DNA from: Xanthobacter sp. YC-JY1
GTDB lineage: Bacteria > Pseudomonadota > Alphaproteobacteria > Rhizobiales > Xanthobacteraceae
Assembly: GCF_021730305.1 (NCBI RefSeq)
Contig: NZ_CP032674.1
Coordinates: 5,212,001 to 5,276,000 of the forward strand
Direction of reading: 5' to 3'
DNA length: 64,000 bases
The notes below the pieces were generated by a model, which did no database searches, had not been told where the DNA came from, and was given only the letters and a program-made list of their open reading frames with translations. Of this stretch, positions 31,025-40,623 are shown piece after piece. Both the position numbers and the translations under genes were made by a program. The stretch's first letter is position 1. Each line of letters begins with the position of its first letter.

Positions 31025-32275
31025 TCAGAGGGCCGCGACGAGGCGCTTCAGCACCTCCTCGCAGGTGGGCAGATCCTGGACCAGCGCGACGCGCAGGAAT
31101 CCGGCGGAGGGGTTGGCCCCGGTGAGGTCGCGGCGGGCCAGATAGCCCCCCGGCACCGTGCGCAGGCCCTGCTCGCGCCACAGCTTCACCGCCGCCGCCT
31201 CGCCTCCGGTGAGGTGGTCGTCGGCAAGGTGGGATACGTCGAGCCAGAGGAAGAAGCCGCCGCCGGGGCGCTCATAGCCGAAGCGGCCGGCGAGCATCCG
31301 GTCAGCGAGGTCAAACTTCGCGGCATAGAGGTCACGGGAGCGGGTGACGTGGGCCTCGTCCTCCAGCGCCGCCACGGCCACCGCCTGCAAGGGCTCCGGT
31401 ACCTGCGGCGCGGCCACCCAGCGGAAGGCGAGGAAGTCCTTCAGAAAAGTGGGATCGCCGGCGCAGAAGCCGCAGCGCAGCCCCGGCAGGGACGAGCGCT
31501 TGGACAGGGAGTTGAACGCCACGACGCGGGTGAGGTCGGTGCCGGCCACCTCAAGGATGCCAGCCGGCTTTTCCGCGCCCAGATAGATTTCCGAATAGCA
31601 CTCATCCGAGAACAGGAAGGCGCCGTTGCGCCGCGCCAGCTCCAGCGCCTTGCCGAGATAGTCGGCGGAGGCGATGGCGCCCTGCGGGTTGGCGGGGGAG
31701 GCGATGTAGATGGCCACCGTCCGCTTCAACAGGTCCGGATCTAGCGCGTCGAGGTCCGGCAGCCAGCCGCTTTCCTTCGTGGTCGGCATCACCACGGCCT
31801 CGCAGCCGGCGGCTTCCGCGCCCGCGGCGTAGGCGGCATAGAAGGGGTTGGGCAGCAGCATGGCTGGCTTGCCATTGGCGCCCTTGGCCGGGTCGGCAAG
31901 GCGCTGCGCCACGATGGCGGCGGAGAACAGGCCCTCGCGGGAGCCGTTCAGCGCCAACACTTCGCGGTCCGCATCGAGCGGCTTCGCCAGCTTGTAGCGC
32001 TGCGCCAGCCAGCGGGCGGCAGCGGCGCGGAAGGTGGGCGTGCCCTCGGCGCGCGGGTAGCGGCCGAAACCGGCGAGATTATTGGTGAGAACCGGGCCGA
32101 CGAAATCCGGCATGGCGTGCTGCGGCTCGCCTACGGCGGCGCTCAGCGGCTGGCGACCCGGCTCGATCCCCGCGAGGAGGTCGGCAAGCCGGATGAAGGG
32201 CGAGCGGCGGTCTTCCGGGGGGGCGGCAGGAGCGGATGGCACGGCTTTGCGGTCTTTTCTGGCGGCTTTCGTCAT
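31025..32275 (-). CDS. Class I/II pyridoxal-phosphate aminotransferase (DapC-like)
   Basis: 416 residues. The PLP lysine is K259 in [12 protein letters not shown], with the cofactor-contacting Asn in SPANPQG (N196) and Asp in SDECYSEI (D224). The N-terminal block [13 protein letters not shown] resembles alphaproteobacterial succinyldiaminopimelate aminotransferases, which would supply diaminopimelate for the murein genes nearby, but substrate assignment from sequence alone is weak. Ends 14 bases before the ftsK start, so the two are likely cotranscribed. Confidence 0.82.
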   Translation of the reverse strand: MTKAARKDRKAVPSAPAAPPEDRRSPFIRLADLLAGIEPGRQPLSAAVGEPQHAMPDFVGPVLTNNLAGFGRYPRAEGTPTFRAAAARWLAQRYKLAKPLDADREVLALNGSREGLFSAAIVAQRLADPAKGANGKPAMLLPNPFYAAYAAGAEAAGCEAVVMPTTKESGWLPDLDALDPDLLKRTVAIYIASPANPQGAIASADYLGKALELARRNGAFLFSDECYSEIYLGAEKPAGILEVAGTDLTRVVAFNSLSKRSSLPGLRCGFCAGDPTFLKDFLAFRWVAAPQVPEPLQAVAVAALEDEAHVTRSRDLYAAKFDLADRMLAGRFGYERPGGGFFLWLDVSHLADDHLTGGEAAAVKLWREQGLRTVPGGYLARRDLTGANPSAGFLRVALVQDLPTCEEVLKRLVAAL

Positions 32276-32331
32276 CCGCTCCAGAATGGGACCAGCCGGT
32301 TAAGGTGTGGCTAACTTAACCCAGCGATCCG

Positions 32332-33285
32332 TCAGACCTCGCGTGCCAGAACCTCTCGCGCCTGCTGCGCGTCGGCCCTGATCTGCGCGACCAGCGCGTC
32401 GATGCCCTCGAACTTCAGTTCCGGCCGAATATAAGCGTGGAATTCCACCTCGATGGACTGGCCATAGAGATCGCCGGAAAAATCGAACAGGTGGACTTCA
32501 AGAAGCGCCCGGCCATTGTCGAAGGTGGGGCGCCGGCCATAGTTCGCCACGCCATCGAACCGGCCAGCGGGCGTCACGGCACGCACCGCATAGATGCCGA
32601 AGGCCAGCTCCAGATCCTGCGGCAAGGCGAGATTGGCGGTGGGAAAGCCGATGGTGCGGCCCCGCTTGTCACCGTGGATCACCTCCGCCGTCACCGCGAA
32701 GGGGCGCCCCAGCATGTGGGCGGCATGGCCCACCTGCCCCGAAGCCAGCGCCCGGCGCACGGCGGTGGAGGAAATCGCGTCGTTCTCATCGCGCATGGGC
32801 TCGACCACGGTCACCGCGAAGCCGTGCCGCTCGCCCGCCTCCTTGAGGAAGGCGGGAGACCCGGCGCGCTGACGTCCGAAATGGAAATCGAAGCCCACCG
32901 CCACGCCGGCGACTCCGTATCGATCCACCAGGACCTCGCGCACGAAGTCCTCGGCCTCCATGGCGGCGAGGGCGGCATCGAAATCGAGCACGATGGCGCC
33001 CTGAAGGCCGCTTTCGGCGATATGGCGCAGCTTTTCCATCGCCGGGGTCAGGCGGAAGGGGGCCGTGGCGGGGTTGAAGAAGGTGCGCGGGTGTGGCTCG
33101 AAGGTGAGCGCCAGCGCCGGCCCTCCCGCCTCGGCCGCCATGGCGTGGGCCGCGGCGAACACCGCCTGATGGCCGCGATGCACGCCGTCGAAATTGCCGA
33201 TGGCGATGACGGGCCGCGTCAGCGTCGGCGGCAGGGGCTCGGGGCCGCGGACCAGCACGAAATCAGGGGGAAGGGACACGGTCAT
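32332..33285 (-). CDS. ribF: Bifunctional riboflavin kinase / FAD synthetase
   Basis: 317 residues from ATG 33285 (TVSLPPDFVLVRGPEPLP). The N-terminal FAD-synthetase nucleotidyltransferase domain carries AIGNFDGVHRGHQAV, then VGFDFHFGRQRAG and SSTAVRRALASG; the C-terminal riboflavin kinase domain has GFPTANLALP and the VANYGRRPTF motif. It makes FMN and FAD. An upstream extension (RFRASRRTPRQ...) is rejected as leader. HAD phosphatase then ribF is a common alphaproteobacterial pair. Confidence 0.95.
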   Translation of the reverse strand: MTVSLPPDFVLVRGPEPLPPTLTRPVIAIGNFDGVHRGHQAVFAAAHAMAAEAGGPALALTFEPHPRTFFNPATAPFRLTPAMEKLRHIAESGLQGAIVLDFDAALAAMEAEDFVREVLVDRYGVAGVAVGFDFHFGRQRAGSPAFLKEAGERHGFAVTVVEPMRDENDAISSTAVRRALASGQVGHAAHMLGRPFAVTAEVIHGDKRGRTIGFPTANLALPQDLELAFGIYAVRAVTPAGRFDGVANYGRRPTFDNGRALLEVHLFDFSGDLYGQSIEVEFHAYIRPELKFEGIDALVAQIRADAQQAREVLAREV

Positions 33286-33418
33286 CGGCGGGCGCAAGCC
33301 TTGCCTTGGTGTTCGGCGGGATGCCCGGAACCTCGATGGCACCGGGACAGGATATTCGGCCTTCGAGATCGGTCAAACCGCGGGCAAATTCAAGGAACCG
33401 AATGTCGCCCGGTCGCCG

Positions 33419-34312
33419 CTACCAGGCGAGACGGGGCATGACGCCGCGCGGATGGGCGTGGCCGGTGAAGAGGTCGGCGAGGGATTCGGTGTCGGGAACG
33501 GCGCCGTCGATGGACTTCAGCTCCTGCGCATGGATGCCGCCGGAGATGAACAGGCTGTCGAAGCCAGCATCGTTGGCGCCGGCGATGTCGGTGCGCAGCG
33601 CATCGCCGATGCCGAGCACGCGGGCGCGCTCCACCGCCTCGCCGCGGATCACCTCGGCGCGGGCGAAGGCGGTGTCGTAGATGGGCCGGTAGGGCTTGCC
33701 GCACCAAAACGCCTTGCCGCCGATCTGCTCGTAGGCCTGGGCGATGGCGCCGGCGCAGAAGATCAGCTTGTCGCCGCGCTCCACCACGAGGTCGGGATTG
33801 GCGCAGATAAACGGCAGCTCCCGCGCCTTCATGGCCGCGAGGGCGTCGGCATAATCCTCCGGGGTCTCCACGTCATCGTCGAGGAGGCCGGTGCAGACCA
33901 CGAGGTCCGCCTCGTCAAGGCCGGTGAGGGTGAGGTCCAGCCCGTCGAACGTGCCCACGTCCCGCGCGGGGCCGAGGTGGTAGAAGCGGGCACCCGGCCG
34001 CGCCTCCAGCATGTCGCGCGTCACGTCGCCGGAGGTGACGATGGCGTCATAGGCGGTGCGCGGCACGCCGAGGCCGTCCAGCATGCCCATGATGAAGCGG
34101 TTGGGACGCGGCGCGTTGGAGACCAGCACCACCGTGGCACCGCCCGCCCGCACCTTCGTCAGCGCCTCGCAGGCGGCGGGAAAGGCGGCGACGCCGTTGT
34201 GCAGCACGCCCCAGACGTCGCAGAGGATCAGGTCGTAGTCCCCCGCGAAGGCGGAGAGGCCTTCCACCAGCGGCGGGGCGTGCAGGGGCGTACGGGTGCC
34301 GGTCTCGGCCAT
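33419..34312 (-). CDS. HAD-superfamily phosphatase (TIGR01459/NagD-like)
   Basis: 297 residues from ATG 34312. HAD motif I is LILCDVWGVLHNG (Asp nucleophile with downstream Trp as in the TIGR01459 group), and the cap IIA type region includes VLVSNAPRPNRFIM. The C-terminal IGDALRTDIAGANDAG is motif IV. The substrate is unknown. An ATG at 34324 is an alternative start. Upstream gene is murD, whose tail ends 108 bases away. Confidence 0.85.
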   Translation of the reverse strand: MAETGTRTPLHAPPLVEGLSAFAGDYDLILCDVWGVLHNGVAAFPAACEALTKVRAGGATVVLVSNAPRPNRFIMGMLDGLGVPRTAYDAIVTSGDVTRDMLEARPGARFYHLGPARDVGTFDGLDLTLTGLDEADLVVCTGLLDDDVETPEDYADALAAMKARELPFICANPDLVVERGDKLIFCAGAIAQAYEQIGGKAFWCGKPYRPIYDTAFARAEVIRGEAVERARVLGIGDALRTDIAGANDAGFDSLFISGGIHAQELKSIDGAVPDTESLADLFTGHAHPRGVMPRLAW

Positions 34313-34420
34313 CGATCTCTCCATTGTGCGGCGCACAAATGCCACGGAAGACCTTGAATCACAAGGCCGGCCGCCGGCTCCGGGCGGATTGCGGGGCGGC
34401 GGACGAAGCCGGGACGAGGG

Positions 34421-35965
34421 TCAGGGATGCCCCTTGCCGGGGTGGCCTCCGGGATGTCCGCCCATGCCATGGGGGTGTCCGCCGCCGTGGGGGTTGCCAT
34501 GGGGGTTGCCATGCGGATGGCCGCCGCCCTTGGGCGGCTCCTTCTGCGCCACCGGCGTGGTGGACCGGGTGCGGGCCTCGATGCCCGGCAGCGCCTGCAC
34601 CAGCGCGCGGAAGGCGTCGCCGCGCACCTCGAAATTGGGATACTGGTCGAAGCTGGCGCAGGCCGGCGAGAGCAGCACCACCGCGTCCGGACGCCCCGCG
34701 GCTTCGGCGTCCCGCGCGGCGGCTTCCACCGCCTTGTCGAGGGTGCCGACGATCTCGTGCGGCACCTTGTCCGCCAGCGTCGCGGCGAATTCCTGCGCCG
34801 CCTCGCCGATGAGATAGGCCTTGGCGATATGATCGAAGAAGGGGGCGAGCGGCGCGATGCCGCCGGCCTTCGGCTTGCCGCCGGCAATCCAGAAGATGTC
34901 GGTGAAGCTCGTCAGCGCCCGCTCGGCGGCATCCGCATTGGTCGCCTTGGAATCGTTGACGAACAGCACCTTGCCCTTGTTGCCCACCTCTTCCATGCGG
35001 TGGGCAAGGCCGGGGAAGCGCTTCATGGCCACCGCGATGACCTCCGGCGCGACGCCGAGCGCGCGGCAGGCGGCATAGGCGGCGGCGGCATTCTGCGCAT
35101 TGTGCGCCCCGCGCAGCGAGCCGATGCCGCCCAGCGGCAGGCGGAACACCTCGGCGCCGCCTTCGGACACCACGAGCGTCTCACCCTCGCGCCAGATGCC
35201 GTCGGGCAGGGGACGCCTGACCGAGATGCGCACCACATGCTTGCCGGCGCGCTCCGCCCGGTCGGCCATGGCGGCGGAGAAATCGTCGTCCACGCCGACC
35301 ACGGCGGTGCCGGTCTGCTCGACGCCGGTGACGAGGCGTTCCTTCACGGCGGCGTAGTTCTCGATGGTGCCGTGCCGGTCGAGATGGTCCGGAGTGATGT
35401 TGAGCATCACGCCCACGGAGGGGTCGAGGCCGGGGGCAAGGTCGATCTGGTAGGAGGAGCACTCCACCACATGCACCCGGCCGGGCTTCGGCGGGGCGAG
35501 GGAGAGGATGGCGGTGCCGATATTGCCGCCCATCTGCACGTCGCGGCCGGCGACGCGCAGGATGTGGGTGATGAGCGCCGTGGTGGTGGACTTGCCGTTG
35601 GTGCCGGTGATGGCCACGAACGGAGAGCGGCGCGCAATCGCCTGCCGCTCGCGGCAGAACAGCTCGATGTCGCCGATGATCTCGACGCCCGCCGCCCGCG
35701 CCAGCTTCACCGACCAGTGCGGCTCGGGATGGGTCAGTGGCACGCCGGGGGCGAGCACCAGCGCCTGGACGATGGTCCAGTCGATATCGTGGAGATCCTG
35801 CACGAGGATGCCGGCCTCTCCGGCCTTGCGGCGCGAGGCCTCCGAATCGTCATAGGCGACGACGGTGGCGCCGCCGGCCTTGAGCGCCTCTGCGGTGGCA
35901 AGGCCCGAGCCACCCAGCCCGAAAAGGGCGACGGTTGCATCCTTGAAGACGGTGACGGGGATCAT
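34421..35965 (-). CDS. murD: UDP-N-acetylmuramoylalanine-D-glutamate ligase with His-rich tail
   Basis: 514 residues from ATG 35965 ([18 protein letters not shown]). ATP site [13 protein letters not shown], substrate and metal motifs [12 protein letters not shown] and [16 protein letters not shown], and C-terminal [20 protein letters not shown] are those of MurD. The core ends around residue 467. The last 32 residues (483-514) are an unrelated His/Gly/Pro tail with nine histidines, reading [14 protein letters not shown] at its start. I have not met this tail in MurD. ftsW normally follows murD; here the HAD gene does. Confidence 0.95.
   Translation of the reverse strand: MIPVTVFKDATVALFGLGGSGLATAEALKAGGATVVAYDDSEASRRKAGEAGILVQDLHDIDWTIVQALVLAPGVPLTHPEPHWSVKLARAAGVEIIGDIELFCRERQAIARRSPFVAITGTNGKSTTTALITHILRVAGRDVQMGGNIGTAILSLAPPKPGRVHVVECSSYQIDLAPGLDPSVGVMLNITPDHLDRHGTIENYAAVKERLVTGVEQTGTAVVGVDDDFSAAMADRAERAGKHVVRISVRRPLPDGIWREGETLVVSEGGAEVFRLPLGGIGSLRGAHNAQNAAAAYAACRALGVAPEVIAVAMKRFPGLAHRMEEVGNKGKVLFVNDSKATNADAAERALTSFTDIFWIAGGKPKAGGIAPLAPFFDHIAKAYLIGEAAQEFAATLADKVPHEIVGTLDKAVEAAARDAEAAGRPDAVVLLSPACASFDQYPNFEVRGDAFRALVQALPGIEARTRSTTPVAQKEPPKGGGHPHGNPHGNPHGGGHPHGMGGHPGGHPGKGHP
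34424..34519 (-). repeat. Imperfect repeat coding the MurD His/Gly/Pro tail
   Basis: Encodes residues 483-514 of MurD with repeated HPHG and GNPHG units. On the plus strand the DNA reads as near-tandem CATGGGGGTTGC blocks. Confidence 0.7.
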
Positions 35966-36102
35966 GGCGGTAAAATCGTCCGTTGCGGCAATGCAGTCCG
36001 GGTTTCCGTCTAGAGCATGATGCGAAAAAGTGCGAACCCCTTTCGCAGGCAGATTTCCCGATGAGGTCGCCTTAAGGGAAATCCCCTGCTTGCCTGATCC
36101 GA

Positions 36103-36120
36103 CATTCATATTATTGAATG
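36103..36120. promoter_or_regulatory. ATTC-N8-GAAT operator candidate (SqrR/BigR type)
   Basis: CATTCA-TATTAT-TGAATG is an AT-rich palindrome, one base pair longer on each side. Its core ATTC-N8-GAAT (36104-36119) equals the published binding rule for the persulfide-sensing ArsR repressor SqrR. It lies 88 bases before the DUF2892 gene. Confidence 0.6.
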
Positions 36121-36208
36121 TAGGAGACGGGGGCGCCGGGGCCTGCCGCGCCGGATTTGCCCCGCCGATGTCTCCGCTGCACTTGCAGGCTGGAATTGGG
36201 AGAACGAG

Positions 36209-36427
36209 ATGGTTGCGAACGTGGGTGGATTTGATCGCGTGCTGCGTTTCGTCGCCGGGATCGTGCTGATCCTGGTGCCGTTCGTGGCCCCCTCCGTGCC
36301 GGCGCTGGGCGGACTCGGCAACTGGGCCTGGCTGATCGGCGCCGTGGGCGTGGTGATGCTGCTCACCGCCGCCTTCCGCTTCTGCCCGGCCTATCCGCTG
36401 CTGGGCATCAATACGTGCGGGCGGTGA
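36209..36427 (+). CDS. DUF2892 inner-membrane protein (YgaP-like)
   Basis: 72 residues starting [19 protein letters not shown]. Two hydrophobic hairpin segments and the C-terminal [14 protein letters not shown] with two cysteines are typical of the DUF2892 family, often linked to rhodanese and persulfide handling. It is on the opposite strand from the surrounding murein genes, between murD and mraY, and has its own terminator and operator candidate, so it looks like an insertion into the dcw cluster. Confidence 0.85.
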   Translation: MVANVGGFDRVLRFVAGIVLILVPFVAPSVPALGGLGNWAWLIGAVGVVMLLTAAFRFCPAYPLLGINTCGR

Positions 36428-36450
36428 CGTCTTTCGGCGTCATGTCGTGA

Positions 36451-36486
36451 AAAAGGCCCGCGGATCGCTCCAGCGGGCCTTCTTTT
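36451..36486. terminator. Bidirectional terminator, DUF2892 gene / mraY
   Basis: AAGGCCCGC (36453-36461) pairs with GCGGGCCTT (36473-36481), with an A run before and TCTTTT after. Confidence 0.85.
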
Positions 36487-36504
36487 AGTGTGAGATGGAA
36501 GCCC

Positions 36505-37590
36505 TCACCGCAGCTTGAGCGTCGCGAGGCCCGCCAGCGCCAGCACGACCGCGACGATCCAGAAGCGGATCACCACCTGCGGCTCGGTCCAGCCGAGCTG
36601 CTCGAAATGGTGGTGGATGGGCGCCATCTTGAACACCCGCTTGCCGGTGAGCTTGAACGAGGCCACCTGCACGATCACCGACACCGCCTCCAGCACGAAC
36701 AGGCCGCCGACTACCGCGAGCACGATCTCGTGCTTGGTGGCCACCGCGACCGTGCCGAGCAGGCCGCCCAGCGCCAGCGAGCCGGTGTCGCCCATGAAGA
36801 CCTGGGCGGGCGGGGCGTTGAACCACAGGAAGCCGAGGCCGGCCCCCATCACCGCGCCGCAGACCACCGCCAGCTCGCCGACGCCGGCGACGTAGTGGAT
36901 CTGCAGGTAATCGGCGAAGCGCACGTTGCCGGAGAGATATGCGATGAGGCCGAAGGTGCCGGCCGCGATCATCACCGGCACGATGGCGAGGCCGTCAAGA
37001 CCATCGGTGAGGTTCACCGCATTGCCGGCCGCGACGATGACGAACATGCCGAAGATGGCGAAGAAGACGCCGAGATTGAGCAGCAGGTCCTTGAAGAAGG
37101 GGAAAGCCACGGAGGTGGAGAGGCCCGACTTGCCCATGGTCATGATGACCACCACGGCGACGCCGGAGATCATCGCCTCGATGGCGAGGCGCGCCTTGCC
37201 GGACAGGCCATTGTGGGTCTGCTTGGTGACTTTGAGATAATCGTCATAGAAGCCGATCATGCCGAAGCCGAGCATCACCAGCAGCACCACCCAGACGTAG
37301 AAATTGAAGAGATTCGCCCACAGCAGCGTCGCCACTGTGATGCCGGCGAGGATCATCAGCCCGCCCATGGTGGGCGTGCCCTTCTTCGTGAGCAGGTGCG
37401 ATTGCGGCCCGTCGGTGCGGATGGGCTGGCCCTTGCCCTGCTTCAGCCGCAGCATGGAGATCATGGCCGGGCCGAACAGGAACACGAACAGCAGCGCCGT
37501 GATCACGGCGCCGCCGGTGCGGAAGGTGATGTAGCGGAAGACGTTAAAGGCTGTGAAGGACTGGTGGAGTTCGGTAAGCCACTGGAGCAT
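36505..37590 (-). CDS. mraY: Phospho-N-acetylmuramoyl-pentapeptide transferase
   Basis: MraY makes lipid I in the inner membrane. 361 residues from ATG 37590 ([19 protein letters not shown]). Ten hydrophobic segments. Signatures: [23 protein letters not shown] with catalytic aspartates, [12 protein letters not shown] and the HHH motif PIHHHFEQ. It follows murF after seven bases. Confidence 0.97.
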   Translation of the reverse strand: MLQWLTELHQSFTAFNVFRYITFRTGGAVITALLFVFLFGPAMISMLRLKQGKGQPIRTDGPQSHLLTKKGTPTMGGLMILAGITVATLLWANLFNFYVWVVLLVMLGFGMIGFYDDYLKVTKQTHNGLSGKARLAIEAMISGVAVVVIMTMGKSGLSTSVAFPFFKDLLLNLGVFFAIFGMFVIVAAGNAVNLTDGLDGLAIVPVMIAAGTFGLIAYLSGNVRFADYLQIHYVAGVGELAVVCGAVMGAGLGFLWFNAPPAQVFMGDTGSLALGGLLGTVAVATKHEIVLAVVGGLFVLEAVSVIVQVASFKLTGKRVFKMAPIHHHFEQLGWTEPQVVIRFWIVAVVLALAGLATLKLR

Positions 37591-37597
37591 CTGAATT

Positions 37598-39058
37598 CTA
37601 TCCTTCGAGCAGCGCATCCTCGGCGGCGCGGAAGCGCTCGGAGAGGCTCTTGACCAGCGGTCCCATGCGGCTGCCGTTGGAACCCTTGACCATCAACGTG
37701 TCACCGCCCCGGATGGCGGAAGCCACCATGGGCTCGAGGTGGGAGGCGTGGATCGCATAGCCGCCCCGCCGCTCGGAGGGCAGGGCCTGCCAGAGCGCGT
37801 GCATCTGCGGCCCGCAGCAATAGACCTGATCGATCTTGGCCGTGCGGATCGCCTCGGCGAGCTCGGCGTGATGGGCCTCGCCGTCGGGGCCGAGCTCCAG
37901 CATGTCGCCGAGCACCGCGATGCGGCGGCCGCGCGGACCCACCGGGGTGCGGCTGAGCACGTCGAGGGCAGCGCGCATGGAGGCGGGATTGGCGTTGTAG
38001 CTCTCGTCCAGCAGCGTCGCCTGTCCGCCCTTCACCTGCAGGCGCAGGGCGACGCCGCGGCCGGGAGGCGCCTTCATGCGGGAGAGGGCGAGGCCGACGA
38101 GCGCGAGATCGGCGCCGACGAGCTTCGCCGCGGCCAGCACCGCCAGCATGTTCTGCACGATGTGGCGGCCGGGCATGCCGACCTTGAAGGTCACCGGCGT
38201 GCCCATCACGTCCGCCACCCCCACCGAGCAGTAGGATTGCAGCGCCGCCTCCTTCAGCCGCACGTCGGCCCCGGCGGTCTCGCCGAAGGTGACGATGCGG
38301 TCGATGCCCAGCGCCTCGGCGGCGGCCTTGAGCCGGGGGAAGAGGGGATTGTCGAGGTTCAGCACCACGGCGCCGCCCGGCTCCAGCCCCTGGAAGATCT
38401 CCGCCTTGGCGTCGGCGATCTCCTCGATCCCCGAGAACTGGGCGATGTGGACCGGCTCCACGGTGGTGATGATGGCGACCTGTGGGCGCACCAGCTTCAC
38501 CAGCGGCGTGATCTCGCCGGGATGGTTCATCCCGATCTCGAAAACGCCGTAGCGCGCCTCGCGCGGCAGCCGGGCGAGGGAGAGGGGCACGCCCCAGTGA
38601 TTGTTGTAGGAGGCGGCCGAGGCGTGGGTCTCGCCATCGGCGCCGAGCGCGATGCGCAGCGCCTCCTTGGTGGTGGTCTTGCCCACCGATCCCGTCACCG
38701 CGACGATACCGCCCCGGGAGCGCGCACGGCTGGCGCGGGCGAGGTCGGTGAGGGCGGCGAGGACGTCGTCCACCACGAGAAGGGGGGCGTCGGCGGGGAA
38801 TTGGTGCAGCTTGTCGCGCGCCACCACGCAGGCCGAGGCGCCGGCCTCCAGCGCCTTGCTTACATAAGCGTGGCCGTCGCTGTTCTCGCCGGCGATGGCG
38901 AAGAAGGTATCGCCGGGCGCGAGCGAGCGGCTGTCGATGGAGATGCCGGTGGCATCGCGCGGCGTGCCGCGGACCTCCGCCCCCATGGCCGCCGCCATTT
39001 CCGCGACGGTGTGGAGGACCCGGCCTTCCGTTTCGCCCATACCCGTGCCCGAATTCAT
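37598..39058 (-). CDS. murF: UDP-N-acetylmuramoyl-tripeptide-D-alanyl-D-alanine ligase
   Basis: 486 residues. ATP-binding [23 protein letters not shown] and [15 protein letters not shown] are MurF signatures, and the C-terminal domain has [11 protein letters not shown]. It attaches D-Ala-D-Ala to the stem peptide. Its start overlaps the murE stop (ATGA), so the two are coupled. A second in-frame ATG six codons in is possible. Confidence 0.96.
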   Translation of the reverse strand: MNSGTGMGETEGRVLHTVAEMAAAMGAEVRGTPRDATGISIDSRSLAPGDTFFAIAGENSDGHAYVSKALEAGASACVVARDKLHQFPADAPLLVVDDVLAALTDLARASRARSRGGIVAVTGSVGKTTTKEALRIALGADGETHASAASYNNHWGVPLSLARLPREARYGVFEIGMNHPGEITPLVKLVRPQVAIITTVEPVHIAQFSGIEEIADAKAEIFQGLEPGGAVVLNLDNPLFPRLKAAAEALGIDRIVTFGETAGADVRLKEAALQSYCSVGVADVMGTPVTFKVGMPGRHIVQNMLAVLAAAKLVGADLALVGLALSRMKAPPGRGVALRLQVKGGQATLLDESYNANPASMRAALDVLSRTPVGPRGRRIAVLGDMLELGPDGEAHHAELAEAIRTAKIDQVYCCGPQMHALWQALPSERRGGYAIHASHLEPMVASAIRGGDTLMVKGSNGSRMGPLVKSLSERFRAAEDALLEG

Positions 39059-40533
39059 GCCGCCACCTCCTTGAGGGCGGCGAGGACTTCCGCCGCATCC
39101 GAGAATGGATATGTCCGGTCGCCGATGATTTGGCCGGTTTCGTGACCCTTGCCGGCAACGAGCAGCGCATCCCCGCTTTCGATGAGGCCGACGCCGGTAC
39201 GGATGGCTTCCGCACGGTCGCCGATCTCGCGCACATTGCCAAAGCCGGCGCCGCTGGCACCTTCCAGTACCTCTGCGCGAATCGCCGCCGGATCCTCGCT
39301 GCGCGGGTTGTCGTCGGTAACGATCACCGTGTCCGCCTTCATCGCGGCGATGGCGCCCATGATGGGCCGCTTGCCCCGGTCGCGGTCGCCGCCGCAGCCG
39401 ACCACCACCACGAGCCGGCCGGGGATGGCCGCGCGCAGGGTATCGAGCACGGTGGCCAGAGCCTCGGGCTTGTGGGCGTAGTCCACGAACACTGGCCGCC
39501 GCGGGTCGTCGCCGATGCGCTCCAGCCGGCCCGGAACACCCTTGAGGTGGGCGAGGGCGGCGAACGCCTCGGCGCGGTCGGCACCGCAGGCGATGGCGAG
39601 GCCGGCGGCCAGCAAGGCATTGTCCAGCTGGAAGCGCCCGACCAGCGGTACCACCGCGCTGGAGCCGTCCGCGAACATCACCTTCTGCCCCGCTGGTGAA
39701 CCCGTCGCGGCGGCGATGTCGATGCCATCCGCCCGGCCCTCGCCGATGGGCAGGAGCCTGAGGCCGCGCGTGTGCGCCCAGGCCAGCGCGGTCGCGGCGA
39801 AGGGAGCGGAGGTGACGGCCACGGCGGCGGCGTCCAGCGGCATCACCTCTGTGAAGAGGCGGAGCTTGGCGCGGAAATAGGCGTCCATCGTCGGGTGATA
39901 GTCGAGATGGTCGCGGCCGAGATTGGTGAAGCCACCAGCGGAGAGGCGCACGCCGTCGAGCCGCTTCTGGTCGAGGCCGTGGGAGGAGGCTTCGAGCGCC
40001 ATGTGGGTGACGCCCTCTCCCGCGAGCGCATCGAGGGTGGCGTGCAGTTCCACCGGGTCGGGCGTGGTGAGGCTGCCATAGGTGGCGCCGTCCGGCTTCA
40101 CCAGCCCGATGGTGCCCAGATACGCGGCGCGATGGCCGAGCCGCTCCCAGATCTGCCGCAGGAAGAAGGCGACGGAGGTCTTGCCCGCGGTGCCCGTTAT
40201 GGCGGCGATGGTCTTCGGCTGGCGCGGATAGACGCGCGCGGCGGCGAGCGACAGGGAGCGCCGGGCATCCAGCGTGAAGGCGAGGGCGACCTGCGGCGGC
40301 AGGATGGGGGCCGGCGCGGTCGGCTCCATCAGCACGGCGGCGGCGCCGCGCGCGATGGCGTCGGCGATGAAGCGCGTTCCGTCCGCATGGGTGCCGGGAA
40401 TGGCGACGAACAGGTCGCCGGGCGTGATGCGGCGGCTGTCGGAGGATAGGCCGGTGATCGGCTCCCCGGCACCGTCGGGCGTCAGGATGCGGGCGTGGCC
40501 GTCGAGGAGCTGTCCGAGGGAATGCATGGTCAT
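39055..40533 (-). CDS. murE: UDP-N-acetylmuramoyl-tripeptide synthetase (meso-DAP adding)
   Basis: 492 residues from ATG 40533. P-loop GTAGKTSVAFFL, MALEASSHGLDQKRL, and VTDDNPRSEDPAAI. The DNPR motif is the meso-diaminopimelate-selecting sequence, so this is the DAP type, as expected for a Gram-negative. Start codons at 40551, 40533 and 40527 are all possible. ftsI precedes it by 90 bases. Confidence 0.96.
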   Translation of the reverse strand: MTMHSLGQLLDGHARILTPDGAGEPITGLSSDSRRITPGDLFVAIPGTHADGTRFIADAIARGAAAVLMEPTAPAPILPPQVALAFTLDARRSLSLAAARVYPRQPKTIAAITGTAGKTSVAFFLRQIWERLGHRAAYLGTIGLVKPDGATYGSLTTPDPVELHATLDALAGEGVTHMALEASSHGLDQKRLDGVRLSAGGFTNLGRDHLDYHPTMDAYFRAKLRLFTEVMPLDAAAVAVTSAPFAATALAWAHTRGLRLLPIGEGRADGIDIAAATGSPAGQKVMFADGSSAVVPLVGRFQLDNALLAAGLAIACGADRAEAFAALAHLKGVPGRLERIGDDPRRPVFVDYAHKPEALATVLDTLRAAIPGRLVVVVGCGGDRDRGKRPIMGAIAAMKADTVIVTDDNPRSEDPAAIRAEVLEGASGAGFGNVREIGDRAEAIRTGVGLIESGDALLVAGKGHETGQIIGDRTYPFSDAAEVLAALKEVAA

Positions 40534-40623
40534 CGGACCCCTTTTTGGCATTCGCCCGCCCCGGTTGTCACCCCGCGCGGGCTGTCGCTGCGGTGGCGGT
40601 AACGTGCTCCCGCAGCGGTGACA

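Noticed and set aside
28572-31145. 857-codon open frame on the plus strand opposite ftsK
   Set aside because: Typical antisense shadow of a high-GC gene: His/Gly/Ala-rich, no domain, while ftsK on the other strand has full motifs.
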